NCBI GenBank assembly: GCA_965246915.1
Contig: CBDFGB010000004.1
Coordinates: 78,494 to 142,493 of the forward strand
Direction of reading: 5' to 3'
From: CAVRQM01 sp965246915
GTDB taxonomy: Bacteria > Pseudomonadota > Alphaproteobacteria > Acetobacterales > Acetobacteraceae
DNA: 64,000 nucleotides
Shown here: in pieces, positions 34,731-42,926 of the stretch
How positions within the stretch are numbered: position 1 is the first letter of the stretch
How the letters are laid out: every line of letters starts with the position of its first letter
Translations under genes and position numbers: made by a program
The notes under the pieces: model-generated
Database searches by the model: none
What the model saw: the letters and a program-made list of their open reading frames with translations, nothing else
What the model was told of the DNA's origin: nothing

Positions 34731-35192
34731 TCAGGCGGGGCGCGAATCCAGCAAGTCCGACCAGAAAGCGACCTCCGCACTGAGCGCCGGGCTTGGGTTG
34801 CGCCCCTCGGCAGCCCCTGAGCGAATATAATGCTCCTGCGCCGAGGCTATGTCGCCCTGCTTCAGTGCGCGGGCGACATCGCGATAGGTCAGCACGTAGA
34901 ACGCCTCGTCGAACACTGGGGCCGCGCCGCAGCGTCCCTCGAAATAGCCGGTTTCGACGAAGTGGCGATGCAAGTCGGGAATCTGGCCGGCGGCATAGGC
35001 CTGCTCGATATCGGGGTAGGTCGCGCGATAGAACTCCGGGTCGAAGGGCGCGTGTTCGACCGCGGATTGAATGAGCGCGCGCACCAGTCGCGCGTCGACA
35101 GCGACCTTGGAGTTGCCGAGCAGCCGCTCCCGCCCAATCCGCATGCCGCGCAGAAGCAGATCGATGTGCGGCAGGTAGGTCCGTCTCGCCAT
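34731..35192 (-). CDS. repeat-module protein of the glycan cluster
   Basis: The 153-residue protein carries two copies of the module also found at the N-terminus of the neighbouring GT2-WbsX protein: FDPEFYRATYPDIEQAYAAG followed by HRHFVETGYFEGR, and FDEAFYVLTYRDVARALKQG followed by QEHYIRSGAAEGR. The N-terminus is basic (RRTYLPHIDLLLRG). There is no signal peptide. The ATG at 35192 has GGAG nine bases upstream; two ATGs further upstream are alternatives. It is the first gene of the minus-strand glycan operon. The module may be a protein-interaction unit that keeps the transferases together, which is inference. Confidence 0.68.
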   Translation of the reverse strand: MARRTYLPHIDLLLRGMRIGRERLLGNSKVAVDARLVRALIQSAVEHAPFDPEFYRATYPDIEQAYAAGQIPDLHRHFVETGYFEGRCGAAPVFDEAFYVLTYRDVARALKQGDIASAQEHYIRSGAAEGRNPSPALSAEVAFWSDLLDSRPA

Positions 35193-35414
35193 GCGGCGTC
35201 GCTCCATCCCTCTCATGAGCAAGCCGTGAAAGCCTGGATTGCTGCACTGCGGAGATTCTCCGTCGCGCCGCGGCCGTCGTCAATCAGCCGGTGCAAACCG
35301 CCAAATTCGGCCAACCAGTCGGAACGTTTTTCGATTGACTTCTCGACGCAACGATCACAAAAGTTTGACGGCGACATAACGAAGGTCGCCCGGTCGCCTC
35401 GAAGAAGCAAAAAC

Positions 35415-35420
35415 AGGAGG
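35415..35420 (+). promoter_or_regulatory. strong Shine-Dalgarno site deciding a TTG start
   Basis: A perfect AGGAGG lies five bases (ATACC) before TTG at 35426. The next ATG in frame is at 35438, 17 bases away, which is too far for this site, so TTG is the likely start of the secreted protein. Confidence 0.75.
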
Positions 35421-35425
35421 ATACC

Positions 35426-36220
35426 TTGCGGGAATTGATGATCCGCGCGGTGTGCGCGGGCATGCTCGCATTTGCGGGTTCGGCTGCGATGGCTGACAGC
35501 GAAACAAATCTCGAGCAGCGTACGTTCCGTATCATTCCGCCGTGGCAGAATGTTGCGGGGCAGACTCAGGCCTACTGGGCCCAGAAGTGGTGGAACTGGA
35601 TTCTCAATATCCGCCAGGATGTGAATCCAAATTTCGAGGTCCCGAGCGCCACGGACCCTACTGGCGGCAAATATGCCTCGATCAACAACGATGGCCCGAT
35701 TATCTTTCTGCCTGGCAGCTCCGCGCCCGGCAAGACCACGCGGACGGTGACGATCCCGCCGGGACGACCGCTGCTCGTGCCGGTCGTCAACGCCGAATTC
35801 GTTGCCTTCCCGACGGCTTACCCATGTCCCGATCCGCTGACCGTGGCGTGCGGTCTCGGCGTGATCAAATCGGGACTAGACGACGCGACCGGGCTAAGCA
35901 TCGAAATCGACGGCGTCCGCTTCGGCCAAGCCTTCGTACGCCTGTTCCGTCCCATCAGTACCTCCGTGGCCGAACTGTGGGTCAATCCCGATCCCGACAA
36001 TGTCTATGCTCCTTTCGGCAAGCCGCTCGGCGTATTCGGCTACTTTCCCGACAAGGCCGTACAGGACGGATACTACGTGTTCCTCCACCACCTTACGCTC
36101 GGGCGGCACGTGATCCGCACCACGGGAAGGATCGCCGCTCCGTTCGATGTCGCCTTCGACGTGACCACAACGGTCTGCGTCGGCGTCAACACGAACGTCG
36201 CCGGTGCCTGCCGCGAATAG
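35426..36220 (+). CDS. secreted WW-motif protein of unknown function
   Basis: The 264-residue protein has a signal peptide (MIRAVCAGMLAFAGSAAMAD) and a mature part with a Trp-rich motif AYWAQKWWNWIL, followed by DGPIIFLPG, TIPPGRPLLVPVVNAEF and CPDPLTVACG. I recall an unnamed family of secreted proteins with the same plan, WWxW then a short strand, a VPxGxxLxxPxxN block and paired Cys; function unknown. The TTG start is set by the AGGAGG site. It is transcribed toward the rhamnose operon and away from the minus-strand glycan genes. A beta-sandwich is likely, and four Cys suggest disulfides. Confidence 0.7.
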   Translation: MRELMIRAVCAGMLAFAGSAAMADSETNLEQRTFRIIPPWQNVAGQTQAYWAQKWWNWILNIRQDVNPNFEVPSATDPTGGKYASINNDGPIIFLPGSSAPGKTTRTVTIPPGRPLLVPVVNAEFVAFPTAYPCPDPLTVACGLGVIKSGLDDATGLSIEIDGVRFGQAFVRLFRPISTSVAELWVNPDPDNVYAPFGKPLGVFGYFPDKAVQDGYYVFLHHLTLGRHVIRTTGRIAAPFDVAFDVTTTVCVGVNTNVAGACRE

Positions 36221-36234
36221 CAACTGCGTGGCAG

Positions 36235-36259
36235 CCTCGCGGCCTGGCTGGCCGCGGGG
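36235..36259 (+). terminator. GC-rich hairpin, possible terminator
   Basis: CCTCGCGGCC and GGCCGCGGGG pair over ten bases (one G-U) with a five-base loop TGGCT, fifteen bases after the stop of the secreted-protein gene. There is no real U tract after it, so a Rho-independent role is uncertain; it lies between that gene and rfbB. Confidence 0.35.
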
Positions 36260-36339
36260 TTGCCCGCCCCTGACCATGCTGCCAGTTTGCCGCCGGCCAG
36301 ACGGCCGACTCCCGGCACGGACAGCGAGGACGAGAATTG

Positions 36340-37395
36340 ATGCGGGTTTTGCTGACCGGCGGCTGCGGCTTCATTGGTTCCGCCGTCATCCGCCACGTGA
36401 TCGAGGCGACCACCCACTCGGTGATCAATGTCGACAAGCTGACCTATGCCGCCAGCCCCGACGCGGTCGGACCGGCGGCGAATTCCAATCGCTACGTCCA
36501 GATACGGGCGGACATCACCGATCCGGCAGCCATGCGAGACGTGTTCGCGGCTCACCAGCCCGATGCGGTCATGCACCTGGCCGCCGAGACGCATGTCGAC
36601 CGCTCGATCGACGGACCGGGCGATTTCGTCCAGACCAATGTCGTCGGGACGTTCGTGCTGCTGCAGGCGGCGCGCGCGCACTGGGAGGCGCTGCCCGCCG
36701 CCGGGCGCGACGTGTTTAGGTTTCACCACGTGTCCACTGATGAGGTTTTCGGCGCTCTCGGCCCGGGCGACGCGCCATTCACCGAGACGACGCCATACGA
36801 TCCGCGTAGCCCATACTCGGCGAGCAAGGCGGCGTCCGATCACCTCGTGCGCGCCTGGCAGCACACCTACGGAATGCCTACCCTGGTCAGCAACACGACC
36901 AACAACTACGGCCCTTGGCAATTCCCCGAGAAATTGATCCCGCTGGTGCTGCTTAACGCGCTGGAGGGGCGCGCGCTGCCGGTCTACGGCGACGGAAGGC
37001 AATGCCGCGACTGGCTCTACGTCGACGATCACGCCGAGGCGCTCGTCCGCGTACTGGAACGCGGCACGCCGGGAGCGACCTACGCGATCGGCGCCCGCCA
37101 GCCGCGCACGAACCTAGAGGTGGTACGCGCAATCTGCGCCGCGCTGGACGCCCGCCTGCCTGACCCCGCCGGCTCCCGCGAACGGCTGATCGAGTTCGTG
37201 GCCGACCGTCCCGGCCATGATTTCCGCTACGAGATCGACCCGTCGGCGACCGAAGCGGCGCTGGACTGGACCGCGCCTCACGATTTTGAGTCGGGCCTAT
37301 CGCGCACCGTCGACTGGTATCTCGCCCACCGCGTGTGGTGGGAGGGCATTCGGGCGGCACGCTACTCCGGTCAGCGTCTGGGTGCCGCGGCGTGA
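36340..37395 (+). CDS. rfbB: dTDP-glucose 4,6-dehydratase
   Basis: RfbB makes dTDP-4-keto-6-deoxyglucose in dTDP-L-rhamnose synthesis. The NAD-binding start MRVLLTGGCGFIGSAVIRHV, the HLAAETHVDRSIDGP segment, VSTDEVFGAL and the catalytic YSASKAASDHLVRAW (Y-x3-K) are all present, followed by NNYGPWQFPEKLIPL. The 351-residue length is normal. A GAGG site lies 11 bases upstream of the ATG. The stop overlaps the rfbA start as GTGA. The four rhamnose genes form one tight operon on the plus strand. Confidence 0.97.
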   Translation: MRVLLTGGCGFIGSAVIRHVIEATTHSVINVDKLTYAASPDAVGPAANSNRYVQIRADITDPAAMRDVFAAHQPDAVMHLAAETHVDRSIDGPGDFVQTNVVGTFVLLQAARAHWEALPAAGRDVFRFHHVSTDEVFGALGPGDAPFTETTPYDPRSPYSASKAASDHLVRAWQHTYGMPTLVSNTTNNYGPWQFPEKLIPLVLLNALEGRALPVYGDGRQCRDWLYVDDHAEALVRVLERGTPGATYAIGARQPRTNLEVVRAICAALDARLPDPAGSRERLIEFVADRPGHDFRYEIDPSATEAALDWTAPHDFESGLSRTVDWYLAHRVWWEGIRAARYSGQRLGAAA

Positions 37396-38276
37396 GCCTG
37401 ACCAAGGGCATCCTGCTCGCCGGCGGGTCCGGCACGCGGTTGCATCCGATGACCCGGGCGGCCAGCAAGCAGCTGTTGCCGGTCTACGACAAGCCGATGG
37501 TCTACTACCCGCTGTCGGTGCTGATGCTGGCTGGCATCCGTGACATACTAGTGATCTCCACCCCGGACGACCTGCCGCAGTTCCGCCGCCTGCTGGGCGA
37601 TGGCGAGGGCCTCGGCGTCCGGTTCAGATATGCGCAACAGCCCAGCCCCGATGGCCTAGCGCAAGCCTTCCTGATCGGCCGAGACTGGCTGGCTGGCGAG
37701 CCCTGCGCGCTGGCGCTTGGCGACAACCTCATCTTTGCCGATCACCTGTCGGTCCTGCTGCGCGCCGCCGCGGCGCGACCGGTCGGCGCGTCGGTGTTCG
37801 CCTATCAGGTGCGCGATCCCGAGCGCTATGGCGTGGTCAGCATGAACAATGAGGGCCGGGCGATCGAGATCATCGAGAAGCCCACGACGCCGGCCAGCAA
37901 TTGGGCGGTCATCGGTCTGTACTTCTACGACCATCGGGTGGGGGACTTCGCGGCGCGCGTGAAGCCGTCGACGCGCGGAGAGCTGGAGATTACCGACCTT
38001 AACAAGATGTATCTCGCCGAGGGCAGTCTGCATGTCGAGCGGCTCGGGCGCGGCTGCGCCTGGCTTGACGCCGGCACGCCGGACAGCCTGCTGCAAGCCG
38101 CGACCTTCGTGCAGACGATCCAATCGCGACAGGGCATGCTGGTCGGCAGCCCCGAGGAGGTGGCCTTCCGGATGGGGTGGATCGACCGGGACATGCTGCG
38201 ACATCACGCCCGCGCACTGGGCAAGACCGATCTCGGCCGCGTGCTGGCCGAACTCGCGGAGGGCGACCGCGCATGA
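37392..38276 (+). CDS. rfbA: glucose-1-phosphate thymidylyltransferase
   Basis: RfbA forms dTDP-glucose from glucose-1-phosphate and dTTP, the first step of dTDP-rhamnose synthesis. The nucleotidyltransferase signature GILLAGGSGTRLHPMTRAASKQLLPVYDKPM is at the N-terminus (only 31 residues given in parts: GGSGTRLHPMT, then KQLLPVYDKPM). ALGDNLIFADHL and YGVVSMNN follow, with GRGCAWLDAGTPDSLLQA at the allosteric end. The GTG at 37392 overlaps the rfbB stop by four bases. Length 294 is normal. It overlaps rfbC by ATGA. Confidence 0.97.
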   Translation: MSLTKGILLAGGSGTRLHPMTRAASKQLLPVYDKPMVYYPLSVLMLAGIRDILVISTPDDLPQFRRLLGDGEGLGVRFRYAQQPSPDGLAQAFLIGRDWLAGEPCALALGDNLIFADHLSVLLRAAAARPVGASVFAYQVRDPERYGVVSMNNEGRAIEIIEKPTTPASNWAVIGLYFYDHRVGDFAARVKPSTRGELEITDLNKMYLAEGSLHVERLGRGCAWLDAGTPDSLLQAATFVQTIQSRQGMLVGSPEEVAFRMGWIDRDMLRHHARALGKTDLGRVLAELAEGDRA

Positions 38277-38830
38277 GGATCGAGGCGCTGTCCATTCCGG
38301 AGGTGCTGCTGCTCACCCCCCCTCGCTTCGGCGACGCACGCGGCTGGTTCAGCGAGATCTTTTCCGCCCCCCGGCTTCTCGCCACGGGACTGCCCGGCCC
38401 CTGGCCGCAGGACAATCAGAGTTTTTCCGCCCGCCAGGGCACGATCCGCGGCCTGCATTGTCAAATCGCGCCGAGCGTTCAGGGCAAACTGGTGCGGGTG
38501 GTTCGCGGATCGATCTGGGACGTGGCCGTCGATATCCGGCACGGCTCGGTCAGCTACGGTCAGCACGCAGCCGCCACGCTTTCGGCGGAGAACGGCGCGC
38601 AGCTCTGGGTGCCCGGAGGGTTCCTGCATGGTTTCGTCACGCTCGAGCCGGATTGCGAGGTGCTTTACAAGGTTACGGCTGGCTACGATCGCGCGGCCGA
38701 GCGTGGCGTCGTCTGGAACGATCCGGACCTCGCGCTGCCGTGGCCGGTCGATCCGGAGGCGACGATCCTGTCGGAGAAGGATGCGGTCCTGCCGCTGCTG
38801 TCCGAATCGCCGCCCTGGTTTCGGATCTGA
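38273..38830 (+). CDS. rfbC: dTDP-4-dehydrorhamnose 3,5-epimerase
   Basis: RfbC epimerises the 4-keto-6-deoxy sugar at C3 and C5. The cupin-fold motifs are clear: RFGDARGWFSEIF, the QDNQSFSARQGTIRGLHCQ block with catalytic His, KLVRVVRGSIWDVAVDIR, and WVPGGFLHGFVTL. At 185 residues it is the normal length. ATG 38273 overlaps the rfbA stop. The next gene begins four bases after its stop. Confidence 0.96.
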   Translation: MRIEALSIPEVLLLTPPRFGDARGWFSEIFSAPRLLATGLPGPWPQDNQSFSARQGTIRGLHCQIAPSVQGKLVRVVRGSIWDVAVDIRHGSVSYGQHAAATLSAENGAQLWVPGGFLHGFVTLEPDCEVLYKVTAGYDRAAERGVVWNDPDLALPWPVDPEATILSEKDAVLPLLSESPPWFRI

Positions 38831-38834
38831 ACCA

Positions 38835-39692
38835 TTGATCCTGGTGACTGGAGGCAGCGGCCAGTTGGCGCGGACGCTGGCAGCTCTCGGCGGCTCAAGC
38901 CTGCAGGTGGTTGGTCGGCCGGAATTCGATTTCGACGCTCCAGATGGCATTGCACCCATGCTCGACAGGATGCGCCCATCGGCGGTGATCAACGCGGCCG
39001 CCTACACGGCCGTGGACCGCGCGGAAAGCGAGCCACAAGCCGCCGCGCGAGCCAATTCGAGCGGTCCGGCCCGGATTGCGGACTGGTGCGCGCGCGTGGA
39101 AGTCCCGCTGGTCCATGTGTCCACGGACTACGTGTTCGACGGCGACAAGGGCGCACCCTATGTCGAAACCGACGAGACCAATCCGACCGGCGTTTACGGC
39201 GCGACCAAGCGCGACGGCGAGGCCGCGGTTCTCGCGGCCGGCGGGCTTGCGGTCATCCTGCGCACGTCCTGGGTCTACGCGGCGAGCGGCAAGAATTTCG
39301 TGCTGACGATGCTCGCGGCGGCGCGCGCCCGGCCATCGTTGCGGGTGGTGGCCGATCAGATCGGCTGCCCGACCGCGACGCCCGACCTCGGCCGGGTGAT
39401 CCTGTCGATCGTCGATCGCCTCGTCGCGGCGCCCGATCCAGCACTTTCTGGCATCTACCATGCCGCCGGACGAGGCTCGACAAGCTGGCACGGGCTCGCC
39501 GTCGCCGCGCTGGGTTGTGCTGGGTTGACCACGCCGGTCGAGCCGATCGCGACGTCCGACTGGCCGACGCCCGCCCGGCGCCCGGCGGATTCCCGGCTCG
39601 ATTGCGGCAAGCTGGAGTCGGTATTCGGGCTGCGCCTGCCGCCCTGGGAGACGTCGCTGGCAGCGGTGGTCGGTGACGCGACCCGAGGCTGA
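38835..39692 (+). CDS. rfbD: dTDP-4-dehydrorhamnose reductase
   Basis: RfbD reduces the 4-keto group to give dTDP-L-rhamnose. The TTG at 38835 begins ILVTGGSGQLARTLA, the NAD(P)-binding loop; it is the only start that gives the normal N-terminus, since frames upstream run through rfbC. NAAAYTAVDRAESEP, VHVSTDYVFDGDKGAPYVE with the Tyr-x3-Lys in VYGATKRDGE, and RTSWVYAASGKNFVLTML follow. Length 285 is normal. It overlaps the next glycosyltransferase gene by 20 bases. Confidence 0.96.
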   Translation: MILVTGGSGQLARTLAALGGSSLQVVGRPEFDFDAPDGIAPMLDRMRPSAVINAAAYTAVDRAESEPQAAARANSSGPARIADWCARVEVPLVHVSTDYVFDGDKGAPYVETDETNPTGVYGATKRDGEAAVLAAGGLAVILRTSWVYAASGKNFVLTMLAAARARPSLRVVADQIGCPTATPDLGRVILSIVDRLVAAPDPALSGIYHAAGRGSTSWHGLAVAALGCAGLTTPVEPIATSDWPTPARRPADSRLDCGKLESVFGLRLPPWETSLAAVVGDATRG

Positions 39693-40557
39693 GCCGGTCA
39701 CGGTGCTGCTCGCCTCCTACAACGGCGCGCGGTTTCTGCCGGAACTCCTGGCCAGCCTGCGCGCGCAGACCCATCCCTGCCGCTTGTTGTGGCGCGACGA
39801 CGGTTCCGCCGACGACACGGTGAACCTGCTGCGCGCCAGCGGCGGCGGCGAGTTGCCGCGCGGCGAGCGGCTCGGCGTGCTCGCCGGCTTCATGGCGTTG
39901 CTGCATGCCACCGAGGGGATGGTCGCGTTCTGCGATCAGGACGATGTGTGGCTTGCGGAGAAGATTGCGCGTGGCGCGGCGGCGGTCGCCGGCGACGGCC
40001 CAGCCCTCTACTGCGCGCGACAAATCTTGGTCGACGCCGCGCTGCGCCCACTCGGCGAGTCCCAGCTGATCCGGCACGCTGGCTTCCCCGCCGCACTGAC
40101 GCAGAACATCGCCGCCGGCTGCACGATCGTGATGAACGAGGCCGCCCGGCGGCTCGTCGCGGCGAGCCGCCCGCCGCCCTCTACTCTCCACGACTGGTGG
40201 AGCTATCTGGTCGTGTCGGCTGCCGGCGGGCGGATCGTCTGCGACGCGACGCCGACCGTGTTGTATCGCCAGCATGGCGGCAACGTGGTCGGCGCGCCAC
40301 GCGGCCGGGTTCGCCGCGCCGTCGCGGCGCTGCGCCGCGGGCCCGCGGCATTCATGTCCCGGCTGCGCGACCATGTCGCCGCTTTGCTGGATCACGAGGC
40401 GATGTTGGCGGAAACCGCCCTCGCCGATCTTCGGGCGGTCGATACTGCCTTGCGCGGCGGCGTCATTTCGCGCCTGACCGCGCTGCGGCGGCCCGGACTG
40501 ATCCGCCAGACCCCGGCCGAAACCGCGATATTTCGGCTATGGTTTCTGCTCGGCTAG
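39673..40557 (+). CDS. GT2 family glycosyltransferase
   Basis: The 294-residue protein has a GT2 core: VTVLLASYNGARFLPELLAS, LLWRDDGSADDTVNLL and FCDQDDVWLAEKIARG, where DQDD is the metal-binding motif typical of rhamnosyl- and related transferases. DWWSYLVVSAAGG and VLYRQHGGNVVG follow. The GTG at 39673 overlaps rfbD by 20 bases; no strong ribosome site is seen. Its place at the end of the dTDP-rhamnose operon suggests a rhamnosyltransferase, which is inference. The stop codon TAG lies in a CTAG that also serves the convergent gene. Confidence 0.9.
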   Translation: MTRPEAEPVTVLLASYNGARFLPELLASLRAQTHPCRLLWRDDGSADDTVNLLRASGGGELPRGERLGVLAGFMALLHATEGMVAFCDQDDVWLAEKIARGAAAVAGDGPALYCARQILVDAALRPLGESQLIRHAGFPAALTQNIAAGCTIVMNEAARRLVAASRPPPSTLHDWWSYLVVSAAGGRIVCDATPTVLYRQHGGNVVGAPRGRVRRAVAALRRGPAAFMSRLRDHVAALLDHEAMLAETALADLRAVDTALRGGVISRLTALRRPGLIRQTPAETAIFRLWFLLG

Positions 40558-41120
40558 GGGCGCAACAACGTGGTTAGGTGTCCGAGCAAGACGTCGAACC
40601 GCGTCATGCCCGCACTCGGCGCGTCGAGATGCTTACCGCCTTCAACGACGATTCGTCTTGCGCCCACGTGGCTCGCGAGTTCCAACGACAGCGGCTCCGG
40701 AATGTATGGGTCATCGCTGCCAGCGAAGCATAGCCAGTCGCGGGCGCCGGCCTTGGCACGCGCCCAGTCGATCGGCGTAAAGAATGAAGCGTTGATCTGA
40801 TCATACTGGTCGATTCCAATCCGGCCCCAAAACCCCGAGACCAGCACGCATGCCTTGAATGGTATAGCGCTACGGTGGGCGAGTTGTACTGCCAATGCGC
40901 TGCCTATGCTGAATCCGAGCACAATTGTGTCCGATCCCGGGCCGGCCGCCTCACGATCGAAGACATCCAGCCAGCGCGCCAAATCCTGCCCCTCGGGCGT
41001 TGGGAAACGCGGCAGCAAGGCCTCGGCGCCGAGCGCTCGCGCCTCATCAGCGAGCCAGGGGAACCAATTCGTGTCCGGCGCACCATAGGCACCATGGACG
41101 ATGACAAGGCGGCTCGGCAT
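40554..41120 (-). CDS. RBBP9/YdeN-type serine hydrolase
   Basis: This 188-residue cytoplasmic alpha/beta hydrolase begins MPSRLVIVHGAYGAPDTNW and has the nucleophile motif in VLGFSIGSALAVQLAH (G-x-S-x-G), a late Asp region (CFAGSDDPYIPEPLS) and a His in VEGGKHLDAPSG-type position. It fits the RBBP9/YdeN family. The ATG at 41120 has GGAG eight bases upstream; longer frames upstream overlap the RluA gene region without reason. Substrate is unknown. It shares a CTAG stop with the convergent GT2 gene. Confidence 0.85.
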   Translation of the reverse strand: MPSRLVIVHGAYGAPDTNWFPWLADEARALGAEALLPRFPTPEGQDLARWLDVFDREAAGPGSDTIVLGFSIGSALAVQLAHRSAIPFKACVLVSGFWGRIGIDQYDQINASFFTPIDWARAKAGARDWLCFAGSDDPYIPEPLSLELASHVGARRIVVEGGKHLDAPSAGMTRFDVLLGHLTTLLRP

Positions 41121-41149
41121 CGGGATTTCTCCGGCGTTCGCCGCGCGCT

Positions 41150-41791
41150 CTACGCGACGCCGCCGCATGCGGTCCAGGCCCGCATCATGTGATCCGGCAC
41201 CGGCGCCTCGGCCGCGACCGGCGGATCGAGCGACAACGACAGCGCGCGCGCCAGCAGATGCAGCCTCCCCTGGCCCGCGCCGTAGACAGGATCGCCAAGA
41301 ATGGGGCACCCCAGCGACGCGCAGTGCACTCGGACCTGATGCGTCCGTCCCGTGCGGGGATGCAGTTCAAGCCAGGTCATCCCGTCGCCGCGCCCCCGCA
41401 CCCGCCACTCCGTGACCGCGGCTTGGCCGGCCCCGTCTGCCACCATCCGCCATCCTTGCGGCCCGGCGACCTTTCGCAGCGGCGCCTCGACGATCCCACA
41501 CTCCGCCTTGGGGCTACCCGCGACGACCGCCCAATAGGTCTTCCGCACGCGGCCCGCCGCGAAGGCCGCCTGCGCCACATGCAAGGCGGCGAGGCGCAGG
41601 GCGATCAGCAGGCAGCCCGCCGTGTCGGCGTCGAGCCGATGCGCGAGCCACGGCCCCTCGCGCCGCCGCGACAGTTTTGAAAACATATCCTCGACGGAGC
41701 GGCCGCCGCGCGGGCCGGCATGCACCGCAAGCCCCGCGGGCTTGTCGAGGACCACGAAGCGGGCGTCCTGGAACAGGATGATCGGGTCCAT
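41150..41791 (-). CDS. RluA family RNA pseudouridine synthase
   Basis: The 213-residue enzyme isomerises uridine to pseudouridine in rRNA or tRNA. It has RFVVLDKPAGLAVHAG, the catalytic Asp in AHRLDADTAGCLLIA (HRLD motif), RKTYWAVVAG and HPRTGRTHQVRVHCASLGCP (Arg/Leu block), ILGDPVYG. It lacks an S4 domain, as in RluA/TruC-like members. The target cannot be told from sequence. It lies 29 bases upstream of the hydrolase on the same strand and is divergent from trmH with 45 bases between. Confidence 0.92.
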   Translation of the reverse strand: MDPIILFQDARFVVLDKPAGLAVHAGPRGGRSVEDMFSKLSRRREGPWLAHRLDADTAGCLLIALRLAALHVAQAAFAAGRVRKTYWAVVAGSPKAECGIVEAPLRKVAGPQGWRMVADGAGQAAVTEWRVRGRGDGMTWLELHPRTGRTHQVRVHCASLGCPILGDPVYGAGQGRLHLLARALSLSLDPPVAAEAPVPDHMMRAWTACGGVA

Positions 41792-41836
41792 GCCGTCCTC
41801 ATTGACAGCCGCCGTTCGGCCCGCGAAGCCCCGCCG

Positions 41837-42550
41837 ATGGCAGAAGACATCATCTGCGGCCTGAAGGCCGTGACCGCGCTGTTCGAGCGCCGCCCCGATT
41901 CCGTCCGCCGCCTGCTCTACACCGAGGCGATGAAGCTAGAGGTCGGCAGCTGGTGCCGTATGATGGCCGCAGCCCACCGTTCCTATCGCCTCGTGGAGCC
42001 GTTCGACCTCGCGGGAGTGTCGGGCACCACGCATCATGGCGGGGTCACCGCGTTCGCGACGCCCCGCAACGTGCCGATCCTGGATCCGACGGCGGTGCCG
42101 AAGCTGCCGTTCCTCCTGGTGCTGGACGGCATCGGCAACCCGCACAATCTGGGTGCCATCGCTCGCACCGCCGCGTTCTTCGCCGTGCCGGCGATGGTCA
42201 TCGGCGAGGGGCCGGGTCACGCGATGCCATCCGACGCTGCCTACCGCACCGCCGCCGGCGGCCTCGAATGGCTCGATCTGTATCGCACGCGGGATCTGCC
42301 GCGCGCGCTTCTGGCGATGACGCCGCTGTATCGGACGGTGGCCGCCACGCTGGACGAGGGGGCGATGCCGCTGGCGGATCTGCCCCGTGACCGGCCGATC
42401 GCGCTCGTGCTCGGCAACGAGGAGCGCGGCATCAGCGCCCCGGTCCTGGAGGCCTGCCGCCGCCGCGTCCGGGTTCCGGGCCGCGGCCGAGTCCAGAGTT
42501 TGAACGTCGCTCAGGCGGCGTCAGTACTGATCTACACGCTGTGCGCGTGA
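41837..42550 (+). CDS. TrmH/SpoU family RNA 2'-O-methyltransferase
   Basis: The SPOUT enzyme methylates ribose in rRNA or tRNA. It has an N-terminal substrate domain (EDIICGLKAVTALFERRPDS), then motif 1 in GIGNPHNLGAIARTAAFF, motif 2 in LVLGNEERGIS and motif 3 in VQSLNVAQAASVLIY, which form the knot. At 237 residues it has the size of RlmB/TrmH. Start 41837 ATG gives this domain layout; upstream frame lies in the RluA gene region. The SAM knot is intact. Confidence 0.93.
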   Translation: MAEDIICGLKAVTALFERRPDSVRRLLYTEAMKLEVGSWCRMMAAAHRSYRLVEPFDLAGVSGTTHHGGVTAFATPRNVPILDPTAVPKLPFLLVLDGIGNPHNLGAIARTAAFFAVPAMVIGEGPGHAMPSDAAYRTAAGGLEWLDLYRTRDLPRALLAMTPLYRTVAATLDEGAMPLADLPRDRPIALVLGNEERGISAPVLEACRRRVRVPGRGRVQSLNVAQAASVLIYTLCA

Positions 42551-42558
42551 GGAGTGGG

Positions 42559-42888
42559 TTACCGCTCCTCCTCGCCCGCTTCCGGCTCGACTTCCACGAT
42601 CTCGTCGGCTTCGTCGCCGAGGTCGGATGTGTCCTCGAGGACATCCTCCTCGGCTTCCTCCTCGGCGACCTCGACCTCCGCCTCCGGCTCTTCCAGTCCA
42701 GGGACCGGGATCACCTTGGCTCGGCGCTTCTCGTCGACGACGTTACCGCCCGCACGGCGCATGCGCGGCTGTTCGGGCGGTTGTTCGGTGCCGCATTTGG
42801 GGCAGACCGCCGGCTGCTTCGTGAGGTCGTAGAAGCGCGCGCCGCAGGAGACGCAGACGCGCTTGGTGCCGAGTTCGGGCTTGGCCAT
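42559..42888 (-). CDS. FYDLN-acid domain protein (TIGR02300)
   Basis: The 109-residue protein has two CxxC pairs around the name motif: CVSCGARFYDLTKQPAVCPKCG with the FYDL sequence, then a basic stretch (RMRRAGG, DEKRRAK) and a long Glu/Asp-rich tail (EAEVEVAEEEAEEDVLED and beyond). The family is confined to Alphaproteobacteria as I recall, next to aroA, and has no known function; a zinc ribbon is likely. It is divergent from aroA with a 38-base spacer, and convergent with trmH (8 bases apart). Confidence 0.93.
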   Translation of the reverse strand: MAKPELGTKRVCVSCGARFYDLTKQPAVCPKCGTEQPPEQPRMRRAGGNVVDEKRRAKVIPVPGLEEPEAEVEVAEEEAEEDVLEDTSDLGDEADEIVEVEPEAGEEER

Positions 42889-42926
42889 TCACTGCCTATC
42901 GCGAGGGTCTTCGGAGGGCGCGGGCC

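Noticed and set aside
35334..35371. TTGACT and TTGACG boxes before the secreted protein gene
   Set aside because: No acceptable -10 at 16-18 bases from either box, so no promoter call is made.
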